A DNA stretch of 64,000 bases from Bryobacter aggregatus MPL3 (GTDB lineage Bacteria > Acidobacteriota > Terriglobia > Bryobacterales > Bryobacteraceae), in the NCBI RefSeq assembly GCF_000702445.1, contig NZ_JNIF01000003.1, positions 124,001-188,000 on the forward strand, in the 5' to 3' direction. Below the pieces are notes generated by a model, which worked only from the letters and a program-made list of their open reading frames with translations, ran no database searches and was not told the origin of the DNA. Below, in pieces: positions 29,601 through 38,415 of the stretch (the first letter of the stretch is position 1; the number at the start of each line of letters is the position of its first letter). A program made the translations under genes and the position numbers.

Positions 29601-30202
29601 TCGAGATAGAGGCCTGCATCCTTGAAGTTGGCCAGGCTGAGGCGTTCGACGCTCGCGTAGCTGTCCACGAGCTCCGCTTCGTTGCGGCACAGACGCATGC
29701 CGATACCGCCGCCACCGGCGGTGCTCTTCAGCATGACCGGATAGCCAATGCGACCGGCTTCGCGCTTGGCCTCGTCCGTACCGCTGAGAAGACCGGTTCC
29801 GGGCAGTAACGGCACTTGCGCTTGCACGGCCAGTTCGCGGGCACGATGCTTCAAGCCGAAGGCGCGCATCTGCTCGGCGGTGGGACCGATGAACTTGATG
29901 CCGGCGGCCTCGCAGGATTCAGCAAAGCTGGCGTTCTCACTGAGGAAGCCGTAGCCGGGATGGATTGCCTGGACACCGAGTTCGCGGGCGATCTCGATAA
30001 TGCGATCGCCGCGGAGATAGCTTTCCGCAGCGGGCGCGGGACCGAGGAGCACGGCCTCGTCGGCGTCCTCGACGTGTTGTGCGTGGCGGTCTGCTTCACT
30101 GTAGACGGCAACGCTGGCGATGCCCATGCGCTTGAGGGTCCGCTCGATGCGGCAGGCGATAGCGCCGCGATTTGCGATCAGAACTTTACGAAACATGCGC
30201 AC
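26693..30202 (-). CDS. Biotin-dependent guanidine/urea carboxylase
   Basis: 1169 residues. The N-terminal biotin carboxylase (about 1-450) has the ATP-grasp glycine loop GGGGIGM and [13 protein letters not shown]. The carboxyltransferase modules of the urea-carboxylase type (AHS1/KipA- and KipI-like) lie at about 470-1060. The C-terminal biotinyl domain has EAMKMEV with the biotinylated Lys at 1130. The family carboxylates urea to allophanate or guanidine to carboxyguanidine. The two DUF1989 genes upstream are those of carboxyguanidine deiminase, which favours guanidine as substrate; this is inference from context. The start overlaps the preceding gene by 17 nt. Confidence 0.92.
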   Translation of the reverse strand: MRMFRKVLIANRGAIACRIERTLKRMGIASVAVYSEADRHAQHVEDADEAVLLGPAPAAESYLRGDRIIEIARELGVQAIHPGYGFLSENASFAESCEAAGIKFIGPTAEQMRAFGLKHRARELAVQAQVPLLPGTGLLSGTDEAKREAGRIGYPVMLKSTAGGGGIGMRLCRNEAELVDSYASVERLSLANFKDAGLYLEKYVEKARHIEVQIFGDGRGSAIALGERDCSVQRRNQKIIEETPAPGLSEASRKDLLAVAERLAATVGYESAGTVEFVYDEAAKQFYFLEVNTRLQVEHGVTEEVSGVDLVEWMLLAAAGEIGDLEARRPQPQGASIQVRLYAEDPNKNFQPSAGRLTNVALPTNLARVDGWVRSGSEVTAYYDPLLAKLIVKADTREAALAKLGAALAAARLDGIETNLTYLRALIEDPRFVSGEVFTKMTDSFVYKPRSFEVLDGGTMTTVQDLPGRLGYWDVGVPPSGPMDALSFRTGNLLLGNPEGAAGFECTLNGPTLHFHCDTRIVLSGAQMEATLNGKPVPYWQAIEVPAGATLEVTAVEGPGARTYILFEGGLDLPDYLGSKSTFTLGNFGGHGGRALRTGDVLHLGAQTEQGTAEVLPIPEITNTWNIEVLYGPHGAPDFFTDQDIETFFATSWKVHYNSSRTGVRLIGPKPEWARKDGGEAGLHPSNIHDNAYAIGTVDFTGDMPVILGPDGPSLGGFVCPATITSRDLWKIGQLKAGDTIRFHAVAMDGVRAPAIVHTNKDVVYRQSGDRYLLIEYGEKILDLPLRFRVQAVYNWFLANKPAGVIDVTPGIRSFQVHYDPTRVSRQTLLDLIDRAEADGDSDANAEVPSREVWLPLSWDDPATRLAIDKYTRSVRPDAPWCPSNIEFIRRINGLKSVQDVYDIVFNASYLVLGLGDVYLGAPVATPVDPRQRLVTTKYNPARTWTAENSVGIGGAYMCVYGMEGPGGYQFVGRTIQMWNTYRTTREFPPNHPWLLQFFDRIRFFPVTAEELLRLREDFPNGRYPLRIEEGSFGLKPYREFLSSIEDSAAAFKATQQTAFQEERARWAASGADKVSDDDLAVVDEAPAIVVPPGYKALKASTAGSIWSIDAQEGDLLQPGHKVILIEAMKMEVAVATASGGTLHSLHCKPGMPVMPGQILAILKLEINA

Positions 30203-30839
30203 CCCAGATCAGGAGACGTACCGGTGTCGGGTTGTAGGCGTTGCAAGGATTGTTGAGTTGCGGGCAGTTACTAATCACCACCGCAACGTCCATGGTTGCG
30301 ACCATTTCGACATACTTGCCTGCTTCGCTGATGCCGTCTTCAAAGGTGAGTTTGCCTTCGGGCGTCACCGGGACATTCATAAAGAAGTTGATGTTGGAGG
30401 TGATGTCGCGCTTCTCGTGCCCCCAGCTCATGAGAGCAGCCATGAAGCTGGCACGGCAGTTGTGCATGTAGCGCTTTTCAATCGCGTAGCGAACCTGATT
30501 GGATTCCGCGGCGCAGGCGCCGCCGAGCGTGTCGTGACGGCCGCAAGTATCAGCCGTGATCCGCATCAGTTCATTGCCAAGATTGGAGACCAGGCTGGAG
30601 CCTGTGGTGAGGTAGATGTTGCCTTGGCTGTTGATGGTGTCGAGTGCGGAATAGCGTTCGCTGAAGTCGTGGAGGTTGTAGATGAGAGTATCGGCGGCCT
30701 GATTGCCGTCCAAGTCAACGATGCGGAAGGTCTCGCCTTTCTTCACCGCGTGGATCCAGCCTTCGCCAGCCGGAAGCACCTCGTCGTGAATGGCGGTGGC
30801 CGCGTCGAGTTTGCTTTTAATCAATGTGCGTTCGCTCAT
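30186..30839 (-). CDS. DUF1989 protein, carboxyguanidine deiminase-type subunit
   Basis: 217 residues of DUF1989, the urea carboxylase-associated protein 1 type. Putative zinc-site residues typical of the family are visible: [18 protein letters not shown] and [11 protein letters not shown]. In guanidine-degrading bacteria the two DUF1989 proteins form a heteromeric enzyme (CgdAB) that deaminates carboxyguanidine to allophanate. Because this copy keeps the cysteines, it is the more likely catalytic subunit. It overlaps the carboxylase gene by 17 nt and starts 9 nt after the paralogue, so production is tightly coupled. Confidence 0.9.
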   Translation of the reverse strand: MSERTLIKSKLDAATAIHDEVLPAGEGWIHAVKKGETFRIVDLDGNQAADTLIYNLHDFSERYSALDTINSQGNIYLTTGSSLVSNLGNELMRITADTCGRHDTLGGACAAESNQVRYAIEKRYMHNCRASFMAALMSWGHEKRDITSNINFFMNVPVTPEGKLTFEDGISEAGKYVEMVATMDVAVVISNCPQLNNPCNAYNPTPVRLLIWGAHVS

Positions 30840-30848
30840 GGCCGCTCC

Positions 30849-31565
30849 TTAGAGGAAGTATCTTTCCGAGTTGATGAAGCCCCGGATGTTCTCCGGGCAG
30901 AGGTTCCGGCATTGGTCGTCAGCCGCAGGGGCGTCGACACGCTGGAAGCTCAGATGGACGGGCTTCGGTTCGTAGTTCGGATTGGGATCGAGCGGGTGAG
31001 GATTCGTGTCGATGATGACGAGAGTGTTCATCTCGGAGCGAAGCTCTACGGAATCGCCGGCCTTTGAGTTGCCGGGGACAAAGTGCATGCTCCCTGTGAG
31101 ATCCACTTGTAGTTTTGAGAAGAAATTGATGTGAGATTGTAAGTCGCGGATGCTTAAGCCGAACTTACCGATCTCGCGCAGGAAGTTCTCACGCGTGCTG
31201 GTGTACCAGTCGTTGCGAAACTCCTGATAGTCGTGTGCGCCGTACTTCTTGGCGACACTGGCGCGAGTGGAGTAAGCTCCGATCGGATCGTGCCAACCGA
31301 CGGTGTCGTTCGTAATTGAGCACAAAACCCGTCCCATGTCGGAATAGAGGCAATGACCTTGGGTGAGGTGGGCCGTGTGTTGTTGTTTGAGAGTGTCGGC
31401 CATGTTGTATCGCTCGACCAACAACTCGAAATTGAAAAGCGTGATGGGGACATTAGCGCCACCGTGCAGGTCTGTAATACGGAGGGAAGTGCCGCGTTTG
31501 AGGACATGCGCAAAGCTAGCTCCGCCCCGCAGTTCTTCCTCAAATAAGAGGCAAGCAGAGGCCAT
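30849..31565 (-). CDS. DUF1989 protein, second carboxyguanidine deiminase-type subunit
   Basis: 238 residues of DUF1989, the urea carboxylase-associated protein 2 type and first gene of the operon. The paralogue's cysteine-rich motif is replaced by GWHDPIGAY and the segment corresponding to [10 protein letters not shown] reads DTNPHPLDPN, so the metal site appears lost or altered. It is probably the structural partner of the next subunit. A good ribosome site (AAAGGAG) lies 9 nt before the ATG. The 171-nt leader carries an inverted repeat at 31652-31680 and no recognisable guanidine-I riboswitch. Confidence 0.9.
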   Translation of the reverse strand: MASACLLFEEELRGGASFAHVLKRGTSLRITDLHGGANVPITLFNFELLVERYNMADTLKQQHTAHLTQGHCLYSDMGRVLCSITNDTVGWHDPIGAYSTRASVAKKYGAHDYQEFRNDWYTSTRENFLREIGKFGLSIRDLQSHINFFSKLQVDLTGSMHFVPGNSKAGDSVELRSEMNTLVIIDTNPHPLDPNPNYEPKPVHLSFQRVDAPAADDQCRNLCPENIRGFINSERYFL

Positions 31566-31651
31566 GAAGGCTCTCCTTTCAGGGTGTCAATTGTAAGTTG
31601 GAAAAAGACTACTGAAGGAGCGACGGAGGGCCACAGCAGACATCCATGGCC

Positions 31652-31680
31652 GTGATTCTCAACATGACTTTGAGACTCAC
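31652..31680. promoter_or_regulatory. Inverted repeat upstream of the guanidine/urea operon
   Basis: Two 11-nt arms (31652-31662 and 31670-31680) are complementary at 10 of 11 positions and separated by 7 nt. It lies 87 nt upstream of the first operon ATG and downstream of the dehydrogenase stop. No T-run follows, so it is unlikely to be a terminator. A repressor or activator operator is the simplest reading; an RNA hairpin is the alternative. Confidence 0.5.
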
Positions 31681-31736
31681 CTTGCGCTCGCTATTGCGGA
31701 CCATGGGCATTCGAAGTTAAAGTTTAGGGTCGCACA

Positions 31737-32774
31737 CTAGCGACCCGGCTGCAAGACAACTTTCATCAGACCTGGTTCGTTCGCATACAAACGCTCGAAC
31801 CACTTTGCGCCGTCTTCAAGCGGAGCAAGGGCACTGATGATGGGGTCCACTTTGATCGCGCCGCGAGCCAGAAGCTCGATGCACTGCGGGAATTCACCGG
31901 AACTGGCTGCCGAGCCTTGCAGACGAATCTGGCGGCTGACCACCACCTGCAGCGGAATCTCGACCTTCGGCGTGATGTTGCCAACCAGGGTGACCGTGCC
32001 GCCCTTTTTGACGCCCATGATGGCGGTTTCGATGGTCTTGCTGGCGCCGACAACTTCAATGGCAACGTCAGCGCCACGGCCGCCGGTGAGTTCGTGCACG
32101 GCCTTGATGACGTCGGTCTTCTTGGGGTTGAGACCGATGTCTGCGCCGAGCGATTTGGCGAGCTCGAGCTTTGAGTCTTCGAGATCAACCGCGATAATCT
32201 GGCCGCAGCCGGCAAGACGGAGCGTCTGCACGACGAGGAGGCCGATCATGCCGGAGCCTACAACGAGCGCCGAAGAGCCCAGCGGAATCGGCGTGAGATT
32301 GACAGCGTGGACAGCAATCGAGACGGCCTCGATCATCGCCGCGTAATGGAAGGGAAAGCTTTCGGGCAGCGAGTACAGGATGTTCTGCGGCACGGTGACG
32401 TATTCCGCAAAAGCGCCATGACGGCGGAACTCGTTGCAACTGACGCCAAGCACTTGCCGGTTGTCGCAGAGGTTGATTTCACCGCGCGTGCAGAAGTAGC
32501 AATGCCCGCAACTGACCGTGGAATCGAAGGTGACGCGGTCGCCTGCCTTCCAGCCTTTGACCGCCGAGCCGACTTCTGTGATCTCGCCCGAAGCCTCATG
32601 CCCCATGACAAGCGGAGGAACACGGCGGCCCGTGCTGCCATCCCAACCATGGATGTCGCTACCGCAGATGCCGCAGGCTTTCACCTGGATCAGAACATCC
32701 TCGGCGCCGATCGTGGGCACCGGCATATCGGTATAGTTCAGTTGCTTGTATTCGGAGAGGAGGAGAGCTTTCAT
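31737..32774 (-). CDS. Zinc-dependent medium-chain dehydrogenase
   Basis: 345 residues of the MDR family. Catalytic zinc ligands Cys37 (CGICGSD) and His59-Glu60 (GHEASG) are present. The structural zinc cysteines are in CGHCYFCTRGEINLC. The NAD-binding Rossmann motif is VVGSGMIGLLVVQ with an Asp at the end of the second strand (IIAVDLEDSK), favouring NAD(H). The closest named relatives by pattern are sorbitol and galactitol-phosphate dehydrogenases; the substrate cannot be fixed. It lies 171 nt upstream of the guanidine-type operon on the same strand, and readthrough is possible. Confidence 0.92.
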   Translation of the reverse strand: MKALLLSEYKQLNYTDMPVPTIGAEDVLIQVKACGICGSDIHGWDGSTGRRVPPLVMGHEASGEITEVGSAVKGWKAGDRVTFDSTVSCGHCYFCTRGEINLCDNRQVLGVSCNEFRRHGAFAEYVTVPQNILYSLPESFPFHYAAMIEAVSIAVHAVNLTPIPLGSSALVVGSGMIGLLVVQTLRLAGCGQIIAVDLEDSKLELAKSLGADIGLNPKKTDVIKAVHELTGGRGADVAIEVVGASKTIETAIMGVKKGGTVTLVGNITPKVEIPLQVVVSRQIRLQGSAASSGEFPQCIELLARGAIKVDPIISALAPLEDGAKWFERLYANEPGLMKVVLQPGR

Positions 32775-32798
32775 GGCGCTGAATTCACCATGGTAACG

Positions 32799-34014
32799 CT
32801 AGGGTCGCTTGCTGAGAAGATGCTTTCGCAAGGCGGGGTCATCGGTGAGGCTCGCGGCCCGCATGAAAGCTTCGCTTGCTTCCCGATTGCGGTCGAGAAG
32901 CAACAGCAGATGGCCGCGCGCGGCCCAGTAGGGCTGGTAGCTAGCGACCCGCTCCGTGGGCATGGCGTCAAGTGCAGCGAGCCCGCGCAGCGCTTGCCCG
33001 GTCTGTGCCCAAGCAACCGCCCGTCCGACGAGAGAGCCGATTCCAGGAGTGATACGAATGAGGCCTTCATAGAGCAGGAGGATCTCATTCCAGTCGATGC
33101 GGCCGCTCCGCGCGCGGCTGGCGTGGATGGATTGGATGGCCGCTTCCAACTGGTAGCGGCCACGAGGAGGCCTGCCGCAGGTGTTGTTCTGCTTCGTCGA
33201 TGAGGGGCTTGGACCAGAGGGAACTGTCTTGCTCATCGAGCGGCACGAAATCGCCATCGCGTGTGTAGCGGGCCTGACGCCGCGCCTCGCAGTGCAGCAT
33301 CAATGCCAGGAGGCCAAGGGCTTCGGCTTCGTTGGGAACAACCTGGACAAGCGCGCGCCCGAGATGGATCGCCTCGCCGGTGAGAGCTTGCGTCGTGCCA
33401 CTGGCCTCTGTCAGGCTATCCCAGCCGGTGGTGTAGGCCGCGTAGATCGCGTCGAGAACGAAGGAGAGACGCTCGTTCCACTCGGGGAGAGCGGGCACTC
33501 GAAAGGGAATCCCGGCACTGCGGATCTTATTCTTGGCGCGCACGAGGCGCTGACTCATCGCGGCGGGCGAGACCAGGAAGGCCGAGGCAATGCGCACCGC
33601 CTCAACGCCGAGAATCGTCTGCAGCATCAGCGGCGTACGGGCCGCGGCGTCGATCGCCGGATGCGCGCAAACGAAGAGCAGCTTGAGGCGTTCGTCGGGA
33701 AAATCATCTTGCATGGCGGCGATGTCCTGCGCGGCTTCGCTGAGCTGCTGGATAGCCTTCTGCGCGTGGTCGCGCACGCGTTGGCGGCGGGCCTGATCGA
33801 TCGTACGGTTGCGTGCGGCGTGCAGGAGCCAGGCTTCCGGCTTTTGCGGCACACCGTCGATGGGCCAGCGCTCGAGAGCAGTAAAGAGCGCGTCGCCAAG
33901 CGCGTCTTCGGCAGCGGCAACATCCCCCGAGCGCGCCGCCAGATAGGCGATCAAGCGGCCATACGAATGACGCACAGCCGACTCGATTGCCTCTCTGGTT
34001 GCGGCGTGCTGCAT
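32799..34014 (-). pseudogene. ECF sigma factor (ECF42-type), interrupted by a frameshift
   Basis: The first 280 or so codons encode a sigma-70 region 2 / region 4 protein (RLIAYLAARSGDVAAAEDALGDAL, AWLLHAARNRTIDQARR, ASAFLVSPAAMSQRLVRAK) followed by the start of the long C-terminal extension of the ECF42 group (EALGLLALMLHCEARR). Near 33162 the reading continues in another frame with GRYQLEAAIQ and onward to a stop at 32799. Removing one base there restores a protein of about 404 residues, the usual family length. Either the gene is broken or there is a one-base sequence error. The start ATG overlaps the stop of the DGPF-domain gene, its normal partner. Confidence 0.8.
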
Positions 34015-34370
34015 TAGCTGCCTACGGAGAAGTGCGAGCCGAGCAGAGGCCGCACCTCAACGGTGGCGAAGGAGGCCGCAGGATGGCGCGCGGCCCACTC
34101 GAGAGCGACGTCGAGATCGGGAACCTCGATGATGCCAAAGCCAGCGAGGAACTCCTTGGTTTCGGCGTAGGGGCCGTCGTGCACCTGACGCTTGCCGTCT
34201 CGGATAGAGACGGTGGTAGCGGCTTGTGGGGATTCGAGTCCAGCGCCCCCGATGAAGATGCCAGCTGCCTGGAGAGCAGCTCCATAGGCCCGGCCGGCCG
34301 CCTGAGTTGCGGCGTCGTCACGGCGATCAAATATCTCTTGCGACTGGTGAACGAGTAATGCGTATTTCAT
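34014..34370 (-). CDS. DGPF/YCII-domain protein
   Basis: 118 residues starting at the ATG at 34370. An in-frame upstream extension has no support. The family motif is visible as HDGPYAETKEFLAGFGIIEV, with N-terminal KYALLVHQSQEIF. DGPF proteins are encoded next to ECF42-type sigma factors in many bacteria and have been proposed as their sensors or partners. The stop and the sigma-factor ATG overlap (TAATG), so the two were translated together. No enzymatic role is established. Confidence 0.88.
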   Translation of the reverse strand: MKYALLVHQSQEIFDRRDDAATQAAGRAYGAALQAAGIFIGGAGLESPQAATTVSIRDGKRQVHDGPYAETKEFLAGFGIIEVPDLDVALEWAARHPAASFATVEVRPLLGSHFSVGS

Positions 34371-34461
34371 GTTGCTTGCCTTCTCTTTCGTATCGTATGG
34401 GAGCTGCAGAAGAATCGCAGCTTCACCCTGATGACGCGCGACAGACAAGCCATTCGACATT

Positions 34462-35178
34462 TCAGGCGGGCTTTTTCCACTCCATGATGTGAAACCAGGG
34501 AGCACGGCAGTAACGATCGTTGCGATGGCCGTTGTCGCCTGTGGGAGTGGGTTCCGCGAAGTGTTGTAACTGAAGGCCGTGTCCGAGGAAAAGTTGCATG
34601 TAGGTGGAGAGCGGACGGTGCCAGTTCTGCACGCGGATGCCGCTCCATTCCACCCAGACAGAACGCTCTTCGAGATAGCGGTCCATCGCAAAACGGCGCT
34701 GGCCGTGCTGGTCGAGAATCCAGCCGTCCGGTGCCGCGGCGGTATTGAAACTGGTGAGGTTTGCCAATAGAAAGACGCCTCCGGGGCGGAGAGTTCGTAC
34801 GAGCTTTTCGACGGCAAGCGGGAGATCAGGAATGTCGATCAGCGAGAGGTAGCTCACGACAAGATCGCAGGACTGTGCTGGAACGCTGAGACCTTCCGCA
34901 CCCTCGATGCGATAGTCGCCCTGGGGATCGAGTTCCCTGGCCCGTTCGATGAAGGCGGCCGTAGGATCGATGCCGATCGTTTTGAGACCGCGCTGCTGCA
35001 TCATGCGGCAGAAGCGGCCTTCGCCACAGCCGAGGTCAAGAGCCGTTTGGAAATTGCGGCCTTCGATGCGCTGGAGCATCGGTGCGTCGAGGATATACTG
35101 GCGGGCGTAATCGCCTTCTGAGCCGATTTCCGTGAGCCAGGCGGGGGCGGATTCCCTCCATCCGTCTGTGGGGTTCAT
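34462..35178 (-). CDS. SAM-dependent methyltransferase
   Basis: 238 residues with a class I methyltransferase fold. Motif I is ALDLGCGEGRFCRMM, the acidic residue of motif II is in IGIDPTAAFIERA, and motif IV is CDLVVSYLSLIDIPD. The TLRPGGVFLLANL segment is motif VI. The C-terminus (FLGHGLQLQHFAEPTP) is typical of small-molecule methyltransferases of the UbiE/BioC-like group. Substrate unknown. It follows the P-loop kinase-like gene by 14 nt, so the two are probably co-transcribed. Confidence 0.88.
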   Translation of the reverse strand: MNPTDGWRESAPAWLTEIGSEGDYARQYILDAPMLQRIEGRNFQTALDLGCGEGRFCRMMQQRGLKTIGIDPTAAFIERARELDPQGDYRIEGAEGLSVPAQSCDLVVSYLSLIDIPDLPLAVEKLVRTLRPGGVFLLANLTSFNTAAAPDGWILDQHGQRRFAMDRYLEERSVWVEWSGIRVQNWHRPLSTYMQLFLGHGLQLQHFAEPTPTGDNGHRNDRYCRAPWFHIMEWKKPA

Positions 35179-35192
35179 GCGATGACAATCTC

Positions 35193-35753
35193 CTATGAAT
35201 TGAGGGACGCGCTTCCAGCCGGTAAGCGAAAGGCTCCACTCTGTACGGCCCCAATCACATTGCGCAACGTTTCCTCACGACTTTGTCCCGTTGTCTGAAG
35301 CACGTGCTTCTCCAGATCTCCCAGAGAAGAGAGCTGCTGATGGAGTGCGGTGATCGGTTCTGGATCCGCCAGCGTATCGCCTCCTCGTTCACGACAGCGT
35401 TGGAGGGCGGCATCAAGCGACGGACGCAACACGATGTAGTGGAGCGGTACAGTGAGTGCCTGAAATGGCGGCAAGAACCAAGGCCCGATGATGCCGTCCA
35501 CAATGACAAAATAGCCACCCTTGGCATATTCTTCTGTCACTTTTGCCAGAACATGGACGACAACACGGTTCTGCTCGTGCGCCTCGGGCAGATAGGGAGC
35601 CACGGCGCCATGCTTGATGAAACGCCAGAAGTCGTCGGAATGCAAATGCACTTTCGGAGACCCTGGCTTGCTTGCGAGGGCTTGTGCGGTCGTCGTTTTC
35701 CCAGCCCCCGGCGTGCCGGTCAGGATGAGAGCTTCGCCTGCAAAATGGATCAT
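35193..35753 (-). CDS. P-loop kinase-like ATPase (AAA_33 type)
   Basis: 186 residues from the ATG at 35753. A Walker A motif (GTPGAGKTT) follows a first beta strand (ALILT), then VHLHSDDFW and VIVDGIIGPWFLP, as in small zeta-toxin/gluconate-kinase-like P-loop enzymes. It probably phosphorylates a small molecule; the substrate is unknown. Frames starting further upstream run into tRNA-Ser and are not used. A second candidate ATG at 35765 uses the final A of the tRNA CCA end. No Shine-Dalgarno sequence is seen, so the message may arise by tRNA processing and be translated almost leaderless. Confidence 0.8.
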   Translation of the reverse strand: MIHFAGEALILTGTPGAGKTTTAQALASKPGSPKVHLHSDDFWRFIKHGAVAPYLPEAHEQNRVVVHVLAKVTEEYAKGGYFVIVDGIIGPWFLPPFQALTVPLHYIVLRPSLDAALQRCRERGGDTLADPEPITALHQQLSSLGDLEKHVLQTTGQSREETLRNVIGAVQSGAFRLPAGSASLNS

Positions 35754-35764
35754 GCTACTGAGCA

Positions 35765-35854
35765 TGGCGGAGGGAGTGAGATTCGAACTCACGGTAGAGT
35801 TTCCCCTACGACGGTTTTCAAGACCGGTGCCTTAAACCGCTCGGCCATCCCTCC
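35765..35854 (-). tRNA. tRNA-Ser (anticodon UGA)
   Basis: A 90-nt sequence folds as a serine tRNA. The 7-bp acceptor stem is GGAGGGA/TCCCTCC with discriminator G and an encoded CCA (35767-35765). The D-arm is GGCCGAGCGGTTTAAGGC. The anticodon loop CTTGAAA carries anticodon TGA (35820-35818). There is a long class II variable arm and the T-loop is GTTCGAATC. The first pair of the anticodon stem looks like a C-U mismatch. It is immediately upstream of the P-loop kinase gene. Confidence 0.95.
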
Positions 35855-35885
35855 GTTATTGATCGTATCGAACTTTTTCCAGGGA

Positions 35886-36974
35886 TCAAACTTTTACAGC
35901 ACGACCGCTGCGAGAACTGTCATCCGCGGCCTGAATCACATCGCTCACGTGGAAAACTTCCTCCACCGTCAGCGCACCCGGCTTGCCATTGTAGATCGTG
36001 TCGAGGAAGTCAACAAAGACGCTGCCGGCCGGCGGCAATGCGTCGATGCGGCGCGGTTTGGAGTCGTTTGAGATCACCGTCACGCCCGTGGCCGCCGTGT
36101 ATTCGACGACGCCCTTGGTGCCGGCAACACGCAGACGATCGTCCTCGTGCGTGGGCGCGATGTCGGGACGTAGATAGTCCATGCGCAGTTCCGCGATGCC
36201 GCCGTTGGCCAGGCGGAAGACTCCGCCGACGACATTTTCCCGATCGCCCAAGGCGGGGTCCTTCACGTTGGTTTGCCAGCAGAAGGCCTCGGTCATCTTG
36301 ATGCGGCCAGTGAAATAGAAGAGGTCCACCAGGTGCGGGCCAATCCAGAGCATGGTGCTGCCGTAGCTGGAACGCTTGTTCTTCCAGTCGCTCGAGGCTC
36401 CGCGCTTGTAGGACTTCTGCCCGCCTAGCAACAACACGTCGCCAATCTCACCGGAATCGATGACTTGCCGCATGGCTAGAAACTGCGGCGCAAAGCGTAG
36501 CGGCAGCAGCATGCTGAGCTTGCCCTTGGAGTTGCGGGCGGCGCGCTTCACCTTGTCGAGATCGCTGCGGGTGATCGCGAGCGGCTTCTCGGCAATGCAG
36601 TGAATGCCGCGTTGCAAGGTTTCGAGCACGGCTCCTGCGCGAGCTCCATCATCGTTCACAACGGCAACCAGGTCCGGCTTGCTCTCGTCGAGCATCTTGC
36701 GCTGGTCAAGAAAGCCTCTTGCCTGATCATTTTTGATCTTCTTGCCCAAGGATGCGAGTGCTGCCGCGGAGGTGTCGCTATAAGCAACCACCTCGACATC
36801 AGGGAGTTGCGGAAGAGGACTCAGAATATCGCCTAAATGGCCGTCCTGTCCGATGACGGCAATCCGAATCTTGTGAGGTAACTTCGTTGGAGCCGCCATT
36901 GCGCTGGCAGCCAGCGCCGATGCAAACCACTCGCGGCGGTTCCAGTCTTTTCCCGATCCTTGCATGTCGCCCAT
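35886..36974 (-). CDS. Gfo/Idh/MocA-family oxidoreductase, probably Tat-exported
   Basis: About 362 residues. The N-terminus (KDWNRREWFASALAASAMAA) looks like a twin-arginine signal. A Rossmann domain follows (IRIAVIGQDGHLGDILS) with the family motif EKPLAI as IAEKPLAITRSDLDK, then the C-terminal alpha/beta domain (HLVDLFYFTGRI). These NAD(P)-dependent enzymes act on sugars or cyclitols. The glycine-rich dinucleotide motif is atypical (GQDGHLG). Start choice is uncertain: GTG at 36989, ATG at 36974 or ATG at 36965. It is divergent from the membrane protein at 37001. Confidence 0.87.
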   Translation of the reverse strand: MGDMQGSGKDWNRREWFASALAASAMAAPTKLPHKIRIAVIGQDGHLGDILSPLPQLPDVEVVAYSDTSAAALASLGKKIKNDQARGFLDQRKMLDESKPDLVAVVNDDGARAGAVLETLQRGIHCIAEKPLAITRSDLDKVKRAARNSKGKLSMLLPLRFAPQFLAMRQVIDSGEIGDVLLLGGQKSYKRGASSDWKNKRSSYGSTMLWIGPHLVDLFYFTGRIKMTEAFCWQTNVKDPALGDRENVVGGVFRLANGGIAELRMDYLRPDIAPTHEDDRLRVAGTKGVVEYTAATGVTVISNDSKPRRIDALPPAGSVFVDFLDTIYNGKPGALTVEEVFHVSDVIQAADDSSRSGRAVKV

Positions 36975-37000
36975 TATGACGCGATACACTAGGCCTTTTC

Positions 37001-37576
37001 ATGAACACTCGTCGCTTGATTTGCACTCTGCTAGGCGCATGGCTGGGAGCCAGTCTCTTCATGGCCTTTGTCGCCGCCTATAACTTCCGTGTCGTCAATG
37101 ATTTATTCGTATTGCCGCAGCCGGAAATGGCGTCCTACATCAAGGTAATCGGCCAGGATCGCTTGCAAATCCTGTTCCGGCACGAAGCAGCGGAATTCAA
37201 TCGATCGTTGTTTGAAGTTTGGGGAATTGTGCAGATCGTGATCGCGTTGCTGCTGTTTGGAATTCTGCTGTTTGGGACCAAAGAGGGGAAGTTCACCCTG
37301 GCTGTGTCCTTAACCATGGTCCTGCTGGTGACAGGAATGCATCTGCTGGTGACGCCATCGATTATTGGATACGGGCGCAGCCTCGACTTTATTGCCAAGG
37401 ATAAGGAATTGGGATTGCGGCAGAAAGTAAAGGTATTCCACAACACCTACTCGACACTAGAGGGCATCAAGATGGTGGGAGGAGTGATTTTATTGGTGAT
37501 TTTCTTCCGCGAAACGCGCCGGCGCCCCGAACGGGGAGGTCCCGAAACGGATCTGGAAGCAATCGAAGCCGCTTAG
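37001..37576 (+). CDS. Four-helix membrane protein (DUF4149-like)
   Basis: 191 residues with four hydrophobic helices: about 8-28, 75-90, 97-115 and 157-172. A soluble loop of about 45 residues follows the first helix and the tail is charged (RRRPERGGPETDLEAIE). The helix pattern resembles DUF4149 proteins, but the match is not firm. No catalytic motif is visible. It is divergent from the oxidoreductase gene and overlaps the convergent aldolase gene at a shared TTAG. Confidence 0.75.
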   Translation: MNTRRLICTLLGAWLGASLFMAFVAAYNFRVVNDLFVLPQPEMASYIKVIGQDRLQILFRHEAAEFNRSLFEVWGIVQIVIALLLFGILLFGTKEGKFTLAVSLTMVLLVTGMHLLVTPSIIGYGRSLDFIAKDKELGLRQKVKVFHNTYSTLEGIKMVGGVILLVIFFRETRRRPERGGPETDLEAIEAA

Positions 37577-38361
37577 CTCGTCAGAACGCCGCGAGCGCGC
37601 AGCACTTCGTCGAGCAAAGAGACCAGTTCGCCACGAGTGATCTCAAAGCGTTCCTCACGCTTCATGGCGATCATATCTTCCGCGGCAATCGGAGGCTCCG
37701 GTTCCGCTCCAGCGGCGAATTGAATTCCGTAGCGTGAGCGAGCAGCCATGAGCCGGTCCACTTCGCGCCGCGGGAGAAGACGAGGTCCACCTAACAATTC
37801 AGCCACCATCGAAATCCGTGCCAGGTGCTCCACGGTCTCCATGCGGAAAAAAGCCTTCTCCAGGGTTTCGCCATAGCAAACCACCCCGTGATTCGCCATC
37901 AGCAGCGCATCGTGATTCGGAATAAAGGGAGCGAGTTGGCGGCTCAACTCGGGAGTGCCAGGAAGACCATAATCGGCCAACGGCACGGTGCCCAGGGTAA
38001 CAACCGCTTCCGGCAGAATGGCCAGATTTAAAGCCCGGCCCGCTACGGCAAAGCCCGTCGACACGGGGGGGTGGGCATGGACCACAGAGTTGACGTCGGG
38101 GCGCAACTGGTAGACCGTGCAGTGCATCTGGATCTCGGTGGTGCAGGCCCGCGCTCCTTCGAGTTTACGGCCCATCAGGTCGACAATCAGCATGTCTTCG
38201 GGACGCATCATGCCTTTGCTGACGCCAGTGGGAGTGCACAGGATCCGGTCTGCGTCGAGGCGAACACTGATGTTGCCATCATTGGCCGCGACCCAGCCCT
38301 TTTGGTACATCAGCTTGCCAATGTCCACGATCGAATTCGCGATCTGAGGGTTCAACGCCAT
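37573..38361 (-). CDS. Class II aldolase/adducin-family protein
   Basis: 262 residues from the ATG at 38361, chosen because AGGAAG lies just upstream and because family similarity begins at IANSIVDIGKLMYQKGWVAANDGNISVRL. The zinc-binding histidines are visible in VVHAHPPVSTGFA and ANHGVVCYG. The family includes L-fuculose-phosphate and L-ribulose-5-phosphate aldolases/epimerases. The C-terminal 50 residues extend beyond a minimal aldolase. The exact sugar phosphate is unknown. Confidence 0.88.
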   Translation of the reverse strand: MALNPQIANSIVDIGKLMYQKGWVAANDGNISVRLDADRILCTPTGVSKGMMRPEDMLIVDLMGRKLEGARACTTEIQMHCTVYQLRPDVNSVVHAHPPVSTGFAVAGRALNLAILPEAVVTLGTVPLADYGLPGTPELSRQLAPFIPNHDALLMANHGVVCYGETLEKAFFRMETVEHLARISMVAELLGGPRLLPRREVDRLMAARSRYGIQFAAGAEPEPPIAAEDMIAMKREERFEITRGELVSLLDEVLRARGVLTS

Positions 38362-38415
38362 CAAACTTCCTAATTTACACAATTGCGGGGCTCTCCGCCC
38401 TTCGCGCAATCTGGT

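Noticed and set aside
31566-31740. Possible guanidine-I (ykkC) riboswitch in the operon leader
   Set aside because: The conserved sequence blocks of the motif were looked for by eye on the minus strand and not found; only an inverted repeat is present. A covariance search is still needed.
35283-36071. Plus-strand open frame crossing the tRNA region
   Set aside because: Its middle (GGSEIRTHGRVSPTTVFKTG) is the well-known spurious translation of the antisense strand of a tRNA-Ser.
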